NCBI GenBank assembly: GCA_029237505.1 | Contig: JARBAW010000132.1 | Span: 1-45,780 of the forward strand | DNA: 45,780 nt | Source of the DNA: Nitrososphaerales archaeon | GTDB lineage: Archaea > Thermoproteota > Nitrososphaeria > Nitrososphaerales > Nitrososphaeraceae | Reading direction: 5' to 3' | Shown: piece by piece, positions 38,354 through 45,780 of the stretch | How the letters are laid out: every line of letters starts with the position of its first letter | Position numbering within the stretch: position 1 is the first letter of the stretch | Notes under the pieces: model-generated | Databases searched by the model: none | What the model was told of the DNA's origin: nothing | What the model saw: the letters and a program-made list of their open reading frames with translations, nothing else | Program-made: the position numbers and the translations under genes

Positions 38354-39364
38354 ATGGCCTGTAATGTTATCGTGGGAGGCTTTTATGGTGATGAGGGGAA
38401 AGGCAAGATAATTGCGTATTTGTCCATTAAGGATAAGCCAAAAATAGCTGTAAGAGGTGGAGTTGGAGCAAATGCTGGACACACATTTGTCCACAATAAT
38501 GAAACTTTCAAGGTCCGGATGTTACCAAGTGCTGTTTTGAATCCCGACACCAAGCTTTTGATAGGCGCAGGAGTTCTTGTAACACCCAAGGTGCTGCTAG
38601 ATGAATCTCAAAGATACAACGCTGTGAATAGGACTATAATAGATAATCATTGCGGTATTATAGATGAATCCCACATAAGGCGCGATGTGGAAGATGCTCA
38701 TTTAAAGAAAATCGTTGGAACTACTGGTACTGGTACTGGTCCAGCAAATTCTGATAGAGCTTTAAGAATATTAAAGCTGGCAGAAGAGCAAAGCGAATTG
38801 AAAGGCTATCTTGGAAACGTTTCAGATATTATTAATGAGTCAATAGAAAAGAGTCAATCTGTTCTCATTGAGGGAACACAAGGCACCTTTCTATCATTAT
38901 ATCATGGGGATTATCCATTTGTAACTTCAAAGGACGTTACTGCTTCGGGAATATGTTCAGATGTTGGAATTGGACCAAAGAACGTTGACGAAGTAATCTT
39001 AGTCTTTAAAGCATATGTTACCCGCGTAGGTGGAGGACCATTAGAAAATGAACTTACAGTTGATGAGTCTAGTAAATTAGGTTGGGTAGAATATGGAAGT
39101 GTCACCGGCAGACAAAGAAGAGCATCGCCATTTAATATGGAACTCGCAAAAAAGTCAGTAGCGCTAAACAGCGCAACACAAATTGCCGTTACCAAATTAG
39201 ATGTTGTCTTTCCTGATTGCGCAGGTCTAAAAGAGTACTCTAAACTTACAGATGAGGCAAAGAAATTCATTCAAAATATTGAGGACAAATTAGGTGTTGA
39301 TGTAATGCTTATAGGAACTGGCGCGGAGATAAACGACATAATTGATAGACGGAAAGAAAATTAA
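38354..39364 (+). CDS. purA: adenylosuccinate synthetase (short archaeal form)
   Basis: GGFYGDEGKGKIIAYL, GGVGANAGHT, EGTQGTFLSLYHGDYPFVTS. Confidence 0.95.
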   Translation: MACNVIVGGFYGDEGKGKIIAYLSIKDKPKIAVRGGVGANAGHTFVHNNETFKVRMLPSAVLNPDTKLLIGAGVLVTPKVLLDESQRYNAVNRTIIDNHCGIIDESHIRRDVEDAHLKKIVGTTGTGTGPANSDRALRILKLAEEQSELKGYLGNVSDIINESIEKSQSVLIEGTQGTFLSLYHGDYPFVTSKDVTASGICSDVGIGPKNVDEVILVFKAYVTRVGGGPLENELTVDESSKLGWVEYGSVTGRQRRASPFNMELAKKSVALNSATQIAVTKLDVVFPDCAGLKEYSKLTDEAKKFIQNIEDKLGVDVMLIGTGAEINDIIDRRKEN

Positions 39365-39450
39365 TAGTTCTAGTCATTTATGCAAGTTATAGACTAAACA
39401 ACTTTCTTTTTTCGCATGATTTTAATAATGTTATTCTAAAACGTAGAGCA

Positions 39451-40131
39451 TTGCAAATCAAATCACCTTTTTTCATAGAAGTTTCCACTCTTCAGGATTT
39501 TGGTAGGCTTGTGTGTGCCTTTGAACGTACTCCACTTCTTACATTTTCATTCAAATCGGGGAAAGATGATTTGCTGGCAACTCAAATAGATTTTCTAAAT
39601 AATATACCTGTGATATATTTTGTCAAACATTCCTGTGGTGGACAATACCTATCTTATAGGAATAACGGCGGCATCGAAGATGTGTCAATAGTGGAAAATA
39701 TACAGAATCCATCTCTAGTGTATTCTCCAATCATATCAGTTGAAAAGTTTCCGACCATTTTTTGGAAAAGACCCAAAGGAACAAAGAACATGAATTATGC
39801 ACCAATTAAGTTGGGCAATTTTCAAAGCCTTGTAAAAATAGCGTCTTACAAGATGGTATTTGAAGAATCACCGCTTCCTCTTTTTGTGTTCAATAGTACA
39901 AGAAAGTCAAATTATGTTATAGGTACGGCTCTGAATATGGCAGAATCTGATGGTGTTTCCTACTTTTATTATGCAACTATTCCCGAGAATCCGGCATATT
40001 CCTTTATCAAGTATTCCAGTCTAAAATCAGATGAGCCTGCATTTACCAACAACATCGAGGAACATGGATATATTTACATCAAGCTAATAAAGTTACTGGG
40101 GTCACATCCTTTAGTGAAAGTAGATGAATAA
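39451..40131 (+). CDS. conserved-looking hypothetical protein, coupled to pyrF
   Basis: 226-aa ORF overlapping pyrF start by 8 nt; no family recognised. Confidence 0.7.
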   Translation: MQIKSPFFIEVSTLQDFGRLVCAFERTPLLTFSFKSGKDDLLATQIDFLNNIPVIYFVKHSCGGQYLSYRNNGGIEDVSIVENIQNPSLVYSPIISVEKFPTIFWKRPKGTKNMNYAPIKLGNFQSLVKIASYKMVFEESPLPLFVFNSTRKSNYVIGTALNMAESDGVSYFYYATIPENPAYSFIKYSSLKSDEPAFTNNIEEHGYIYIKLIKLLGSHPLVKVDE

Positions 40132-40879
40132 ATTATACCCGTATAGAGAACGAATTAAGAAAATTTCGGCAGATAATAATAGCTCCATAATACTAGCGCT
40201 TGACATTGAAACACGTTATCAAAATCAAAAGTATATTGAAAGATTGGTGGAGAATCTTCATCCATTCTTATGCGCGGTCAAAATAAATTTCCATCTTATT
40301 TTGCCTTTTGGGAAGAAGGAAATTCAGAAAATAAATAGAGTAATACATACATTTGGTTTGTTATCAATCGCAGATATCAAATTAAATGACATCAGCAACA
40401 CAAATCATGTAACTTTACAAATCTTGCATTCAATGGGCTTTGATTCAGTGATAGTAAATCCAATCATAGGACAAAAGCAATTAAATTCCCTGGTGGATTT
40501 TGCCCACAAATTGGGAATGGGTGTAATCTCACTAGTCTATATGAGTCATGAAAACGTCAGCGAAGGTTATGGATTGAATATGGTTGATGGAAAGCCAAGC
40601 CATCGCAAATTCTTACCACTCTTTGAGATATTTTTGAAATATGCCAACAAAAGTAATGTTGATGGCATAGTCGTCGGTGCTACGCACTTAAAGACTTTAA
40701 AACATATCTCATCAGTCACTAGTATCCCTATTTATTCACCTGGTGTTGGAACTCAGGGCGGTAACCCAAAATTGGCAATTGCCAGTGGAAGTAATTATTT
40801 GATCATAGGCAGATCTATCTTACGCTCAAAAGACCAGCAAAAAACCTTATCAAATCTACTGAGGAAAAAAGAATTATGA
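40124..40879 (+). CDS. pyrF: orotidine 5'-phosphate decarboxylase
   Basis: ILALDIETR, AVKINFHLIL, SIADIKLNDISNTN, YSPGVGTQGG. Confidence 0.92.
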   Translation: MNKLYPYRERIKKISADNNSSIILALDIETRYQNQKYIERLVENLHPFLCAVKINFHLILPFGKKEIQKINRVIHTFGLLSIADIKLNDISNTNHVTLQILHSMGFDSVIVNPIIGQKQLNSLVDFAHKLGMGVISLVYMSHENVSEGYGLNMVDGKPSHRKFLPLFEIFLKYANKSNVDGIVVGATHLKTLKHISSVTSIPIYSPGVGTQGGNPKLAIASGSNYLIIGRSILRSKDQQKTLSNLLRKKEL

Positions 40880-40934
40880 TTATTATGTTTTGGCGGAGAG
40901 ATCTAGATCACAAGATTCTTGCAAGTCTTTGAAT

Positions 40935-41372
40935 CTACTTTTTTGTGTTAGAGGAAATCTTCATAAAATTTATAGCAGATGTTAGTGCTGCTTTTGCATT
41001 TGGGTATGTTAATTTGTTGACTGCACTGTTTATTTCAGTCCATTGATAGCCTACATGTTCATGCGAAATTATTACTCTATCGACATTTGTAGATGCAAGA
41101 AACAAAGTTACTTGTTTTGATATCAATATTGATTTCCTGGTATATTTATAACTCAGAACGTTCCTAAACCCGGGTATTAATGTGAAAGTTTCAATACCTG
41201 TCTCCTCTCTTAATTCCCTAGTCGCAGCCTGAATTTCTGTCTCATTAATTTCAATATTACCCTTTGGAAAATCCCAGTGACCCGAATTGTAATGAAGTAG
41301 TAACACAGATGAAGGAGAGGCATGGAAACTGTCAGAAACCAAGATAAAACCAGCAGATTTTTCTGTAGTCAT
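40935..41372 (-). CDS. Nudix hydrolase
   Basis: GNIEINETEIQAATRELREETGIE Nudix box. Confidence 0.93.
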   Translation of the reverse strand: MTTEKSAGFILVSDSFHASPSSVLLLHYNSGHWDFPKGNIEINETEIQAATRELREETGIETFTLIPGFRNVLSYKYTRKSILISKQVTLFLASTNVDRVIISHEHVGYQWTEINSAVNKLTYPNAKAALTSAINFMKISSNTKK

Positions 41373-41401
41373 ATCAATCTTTCAAAAAGATTCCGTACGT
41401 C

Positions 41402-41557
41402 CTAATTGTTATCCGCATCGGTATCGTCGTTTTCATCCACTTCAATTTCCGCAGAAATCGGTGAATATCCATGAACCTCTGACCATTCTTTCTTATTCAT
41501 CCACCTACTGCAAAACCACCTTAATTTTTCTTTATCGTAATCACCATGTTCTGGCAT
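41402..41557 (-). CDS. 51-aa hypothetical protein (below ORF-track cutoff)
   Basis: MPEHGDYDKEKLRWFCSRWMNKKEWSEVHGYSPISAEIEVDENDDTDADNN, between uppS and the Nudix gene, same strand. Confidence 0.55.
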   Translation of the reverse strand: MPEHGDYDKEKLRWFCSRWMNKKEWSEVHGYSPISAEIEVDENDDTDADNN

Positions 41558-41595
41558 TTATAACACTCAAGGTAAATAGCCTTATCAACATTTTC

Positions 41596-42387
41596 CTATT
41601 TTCCATATCTTCTACGACGCCTTTGAAAAGTCCTTATTGCTCTCATAAGATCTATTTTTCTGAATTCTGGCCAAAAGACATCCATAAATACCAATTCACT
41701 GTACGCACTTTGCCACAAAAGAAATCCGCTTAATCTCTTCTCGCCAGAAGTTCTCAGGATAAGGTCTGGCTCGGGTTGAGGTAAATGGGATGTATAAAGA
41801 TATGAATCGATTGAATTTTCATTAATATCAGATATCTGTAGTTCCTTATTCTCAACTGCATGAGCTATTTTCCGGATTGCATCGACTAATTCTTGTTGTC
41901 CGCCGTACGCAACAGCTATATTAAGAAAAGTTAGGTCATATTGATTAGTTTCTTTTTCCAACTTGAACAAAATATCCTTTATTGATTGAGGGAGGGCGTC
42001 TATGTTTCCAATCGCCTTAATTTTCATCTCCCGCTCGTGTATTCTGGAATCATTGTATAATTTCTCGAGTTTTGAAGCAAGTAGACTGTAGATATCTTCT
42101 AATTCCTTTGGGTCGCGTTCTAAATTTTCAATTGAAAGTACGTATAGAGTAGTGATCTTTATCTTGAGATCATATATCCAGGTTAACAACTGTTCGGCCT
42201 TGTCAGCCCCCATTGCATGAGCACCCTTACTGGCAAAAAAATTGTATTTTGCCCAACGCCTATTACCGTCTAATATTATAGCAACATGATTTGGTAATGA
42301 ATCTCTTTTTATTTGAGATTCTAACTTGCGCTCATAAAATCTATAAAACGAGTTATTATTAAGGAGGCGATAAAGAAATCCGTACAT
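41596..42387 (-). CDS. uppS: cis-prenyltransferase / (undeca)prenyl diphosphate synthase
   Basis: HVAIILDGNRRWAK, RTSGEKRLSGFLLWQSAYSELVF. Confidence 0.95.
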   Translation of the reverse strand: MYGFLYRLLNNNSFYRFYERKLESQIKRDSLPNHVAIILDGNRRWAKYNFFASKGAHAMGADKAEQLLTWIYDLKIKITTLYVLSIENLERDPKELEDIYSLLASKLEKLYNDSRIHEREMKIKAIGNIDALPQSIKDILFKLEKETNQYDLTFLNIAVAYGGQQELVDAIRKIAHAVENKELQISDINENSIDSYLYTSHLPQPEPDLILRTSGEKRLSGFLLWQSAYSELVFMDVFWPEFRKIDLMRAIRTFQRRRRRYGK

Positions 42388-42444
42388 TTGACCTCAATCC
42401 AACTAATTTTAAATCATATAATAATGCTATGAATCCAAATCTTA

Positions 42445-43608
42445 CTAATGTTTCAGTTGCTCTCCACCTTTTTTGTTTCTGAAATATTGAAACAAAAATG
42501 TTGTAGCAACAAGAGTAACAGCAAGCCCGATAAGTAATGATGAAATAAGATTGAATGGATTGGTCTTTTCAGTCAGTACTGAAGTGAATTGAATTGCAGG
42601 GATGTATATTGTACCAAGTATAACCAATCTGATGATATCAGAAAATATTCTGATACTTCCTTTAAACCAGTTACTTAGGAATATTCCTCCAAATATCGTG
42701 CCTAGACCGATCCAAATGAGCGTAATTGCCCCGTTTACAAATCCCCCTACCACTGCTCTCGTCGTAATGATTTCTGATATACTTGCACCCTTTACAATAG
42801 CTCCGGGTGGTATATCAGAAATGCCATTTGATATACCGACCAAAATTATCATGATACCGGCGAACGTTGAAAATATTCTTATGAATGTTGATGGTGTTGT
42901 CCTATTAAGAGAACTCAGCGATTTGTCAATATCAAACGCCCTCATTACAAATGCCACTCCCAGGACACTTAGCACTATAGCCAGAGCTTCTCTTGTAAAT
43001 CCAAAAATGGTAGCAAATCCACTTGAGATTAGAAGGGCGCCAGGTACACCCAAAAAGAATTTTGAATATCTTGGATCGTAGACTAACATTTTGACATATT
43101 TTCCAAAGACAGCATATGAATATTCAACACTTCTACTATGTCGGATTATTATCCTTTGAATCGATATTACGGGCACCATTGCCTGAATGAGTGGTATTAC
43201 AGTTTCATCGTCTTCTCCATCAGAAACAATGACTACTCCTTCTGCCTTGAATTTTGATAATACTTGAATCAACTCGGAGGATATTTTTTCATCTGCTTCA
43301 ATACCTCGATTGTACGCACCTGTAATTACTGCAACTTCTGACTCGTAACCCTTGGTTATAAGCTCTTCATATAATTTGACGGCACCAAAAATTGCGTTGG
43401 AATCAGCATCCTCTGGATCCTCAATTGCCAGTCTAGTTCCTGCGCTTATACATTGGTCTCTTCCAAATACGGGTGTCTCAACACCGCCATTGGTTCCTAA
43501 ATCGTCATCTCGGTCTATACAAACCACGAGGACTCTCTTATAGTGAGTTGAAATAGAACCATAGTCCAAACTTTTTTTATCCCTAATGTATTCTAGGTCC
43601 TTCGGCAA
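42445..43608 (-). CDS. DUF373 family membrane protein
   Basis: VLVVCIDRDDDLG, DADSNAIFGAVKLYEEL, VVIVSDGEDDETVIPLIQ, multiple C-terminal TMs. Confidence 0.88.
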   Translation of the reverse strand: MPKDLEYIRDKKSLDYGSISTHYKRVLVVCIDRDDDLGTNGGVETPVFGRDQCISAGTRLAIEDPEDADSNAIFGAVKLYEELITKGYESEVAVITGAYNRGIEADEKISSELIQVLSKFKAEGVVIVSDGEDDETVIPLIQAMVPVISIQRIIIRHSRSVEYSYAVFGKYVKMLVYDPRYSKFFLGVPGALLISSGFATIFGFTREALAIVLSVLGVAFVMRAFDIDKSLSSLNRTTPSTFIRIFSTFAGIMIILVGISNGISDIPPGAIVKGASISEIITTRAVVGGFVNGAITLIWIGLGTIFGGIFLSNWFKGSIRIFSDIIRLVILGTIYIPAIQFTSVLTEKTNPFNLISSLLIGLAVTLVATTFLFQYFRNKKGGEQLKH

Positions 43609-43806
43609 TCTTTTCTACGAACTAAAGTAAGTGGCAGAGGCTAATTAATTTGATGGTTCAATAATACAAGTGATTTTTAGTGATGATAATACAATCGTAA
43701 AAGTAGAATGAAAAATCAATACCCTTGAACCCAAGGAAAACGGAGCAATACTGAGGGAATCAAAGAGAAAAAGACTTATGTAAACTCGTCAGTATCAGAT
43801 AATCAG

Positions 43807-44154
43807 TTGACATCATACTCGAGCACAAATAGCTCCAAGAATAAATCCAAATACGCATTAAGAACAATAAGATATCAGAATTCACTTATGGTAAACGTTT
43901 GTGATCTTTCCTTAATAGACAAGCAAATACAACATGGTGATATCACAATTGACATAAAGAAAAATTACTGGATGGATAAAGAAGCAGATGAGAACGAAAT
44001 TGAATCGTATCTAAGAAAATCATCCATTTCGAACTTAGCCGGAAAGGATACAGTAGATAAAGCCATTGAATTGAATCTAGCAAAGATATCAAGCGTAAAG
44101 TATTTTTCCGATGTTCCATTTCTTATGATATATAGGTTCACACAATCATACTAA
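43807..44154 (+). CDS. DUF424 family protein
   Basis: MVNVCDLSLIDKQIQHGDITIDI, NLAGKDTVDKAIELNLA; upstream of KH/Pno1; start uncertain. Confidence 0.75.
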   Translation: MTSYSSTNSSKNKSKYALRTIRYQNSLMVNVCDLSLIDKQIQHGDITIDIKKNYWMDKEADENEIESYLRKSSISNLAGKDTVDKAIELNLAKISSVKYFSDVPFLMIYRFTQSY

Positions 44155-44219
44155 ATGTAAAAGGCCAAACAAACAATAAATAAATAATAAAGTCGAGAAT
44201 CATAAGAGAGGGCTTCATT

Positions 44220-44795
44220 TTGAATGAGAATGAGGATGAAAATCTAAGTCTATCATTACATATCCCCGAAGACAGGATTTCGGTAGTCATAGGAAATAAA
44301 GGAAAGACTAAAAGTGAAATTTCGAAAAAATGTAGTGTCAAAATTGAAATTAAAAGTGAGACCGGTGAAATAATAATTACCTCAACATCAAAGAATTTCG
44401 ATCAATATGGAGCCTTAAAGGCAAGGGATATTATCAGTGCTATCTCAAGCGGTTTTTCTCCTGAAAGAGCCTTTAGAATTTTGGATGAAGAAACGCTGTT
44501 TCAAACTTTAGATCTTCGTAATTTTACAAGTTCAAGTAATTCTACCAATCGCATAAAGGGAAGAATTATTGGTGAGAAAGGTAAGGCAAGAAAAAATCTT
44601 GAAGAACTGACTAATACTTTCATTTCAATATACGGACATTCAATAGGATTAATTGGCAACTACGAAGAGATGAAGCTTGCCACAGACGCCATAATGTTAC
44701 TAATAAAAGGAAGATCTCACAAGAGTGTCTATGAAATGCTTTATCAAGCAAAAAGGAGAGCCAAAATTGAAAAATTACAACTCTGGGAAAATTAG
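44220..44795 (+). CDS. KH-domain rRNA-processing protein (Pno1/Dim2-like)
   Basis: Two KH domains with GNKG and GEKG loops, RIKGRIIGEKGKARKNLEELT. Confidence 0.92.
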   Translation: MNENEDENLSLSLHIPEDRISVVIGNKGKTKSEISKKCSVKIEIKSETGEIIITSTSKNFDQYGALKARDIISAISSGFSPERAFRILDEETLFQTLDLRNFTSSSNSTNRIKGRIIGEKGKARKNLEELTNTFISIYGHSIGLIGNYEEMKLATDAIMLLIKGRSHKSVYEMLYQAKRRAKIEKLQLWEN

Positions 44796-44929
44796 AATTC
44801 TTCGCTCGTGTTACCGAGAAGCATATCAATAACCGTTATTGTTCAGTTATCATTAAACTCTAGATATTGTATTTCTCAAATTTGATTAGATTTTCAACCG
44901 TCGAAATCTTTGAATTAAATTATTTTATT

Positions 44930-45505
44930 TTACTGATCTTTCCATCTTTTAAAAAGATGGTGTTCTATGTTTAGTTGATCAAGAATCTTACCAACCAAAT
45001 GATCTACAATTTCTTCAATAGTCGAAGGCTTGTGATAAAATCCCGGCATAGCAGGAAGGATAATTGCGCCAGCTTGCTGTAATTTTATCATATTTTCAAG
45101 ATGAATTCTTGATAGTGGGGTTTCTCTCGGAACTATTATCAGTTTTCTTGATTCTTTTAGGGTAACGGATGCGGCCCGAGAAATAAGAGTATCATCATAG
45201 CCATTTGCAATGCTTGACAGTGATTTCATGCTACAAGGTACAATGACCATTCCATTGTGAAGAAAAGATCCGCTTGAAACTGAAGCGTCTAGACTGAAAT
45301 TATCGTAATTAACAGAAGAGAGCGATTTTACATACTCTAAAGTTTTATCGGTCTCAATTTCTATATTCTTTTTCGCCCACTCGCTGATTATAAGATATGT
45401 TTCGACACTCATTGAATGTAGAACTTCAATCAGCCTTATACCGTAAATAACACCTGACGCCCCAGAAAATCCAATTACAATCTTGTCATGTCTTGTCTCT
45501 GTCAA
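44930..45505 (-). CDS. ubiX: UbiX-type flavin prenyltransferase
   Basis: IVIGFSGASGVIYGIRLIEVL, VPCSMKSLSSIANGYDDTLISRAA, VPRETPLSRIHLENM. Confidence 0.95.
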   Translation of the reverse strand: MTETRHDKIVIGFSGASGVIYGIRLIEVLHSMSVETYLIISEWAKKNIEIETDKTLEYVKSLSSVNYDNFSLDASVSSGSFLHNGMVIVPCSMKSLSSIANGYDDTLISRAASVTLKESRKLIIVPRETPLSRIHLENMIKLQQAGAIILPAMPGFYHKPSTIEEIVDHLVGKILDQLNIEHHLFKRWKDQ

Positions 45506-45556
45506 TATTCAAAATAATGTTGAACACTTATTTATTGTTGTTATTAATCGAACACC

Positions 45557-45780
45557 ATGCTAACTATATTCGGAACCGTTGCACTAGATACTACGCGTAC
45601 TCCATTTCACACAGTTGAAAAAACTTTGGGAGGTACGGGTACATTTTCATCAATTTCTGCTTCTAATTACGCGCCCACTTCACTTATTGGAATCGTAGGA
45701 CATGATTTTCCAAAGGCATACTTAGATCTTTTAAAAGACCGTCTTGATATCAGAGGTTTGACGATTAGTCAAACTGAAAA
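45557..45780 (+). CDS. PfkB-family carbohydrate kinase, N-terminal fragment (runs off window)
   Basis: MLTIFGTVALDTTRTPFHTVEKTLGGTGTFSSISASNYAPTSLIGIVGHDFPKAYLDLL. Confidence 0.8.
   Translation, partial: MLTIFGTVALDTTRTPFHTVEKTLGGTGTFSSISASNYAPTSLIGIVGHDFPKAYLDLLKDRLDIRGLTISQTE

Noticed and set aside
42602-43081. 159-aa plus-strand ORF opposite the DUF373 gene
   Set aside because: Antisense of multi-TM coding sequence; hydrophobic by complement and not supported.

Overview
Archaeal chromosomal window, AT-rich, very probably Nitrososphaerota/Thaumarchaeota (inferred from ribosomal proteins S24e, S27ae and L21e, Rpb4, RadA, Pus10, SRP54, DRG GTPase, type II GAPDH, F420 genes and many short thaumarchaeal-type hypothetical proteins). 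Most of the window is housekeeping: translation and SRP genes, trpGD, cofD-cofC, sufB, a seven-gene tetrapyrrole cluster (precorrin-2 dehydrogenase-hemA-hemB-hemL-hemC-cobA-hemD), radA, an L21e-rpoF-DUF655-ksgA-hemK-like run, purA, pyrF, uppS, DUF424-Pno1 and ubiX. An RNase P RNA-like gene lies near 11983-12269. I found no CRISPR array, rRNA, transposase, integrase or prophage, and no clear multi-gene novel defence or metabolic system. The points most worth checking are: a DRG GTPase whose conserved N-terminus is in frame only behind a CTG codon; a signal peptidase I with Thr at the nucleophile position; a Pus10 with Glu in place of the catalytic Asp; a secreted two-repeat 'GDxFFAC' protein with a 14-bp direct repeat just upstream of its TATA box; a zinc-ribbon protein with a YggX-like C-terminus; a Cys-rich secreted repeat protein; and an untracked 51-aa ORF.
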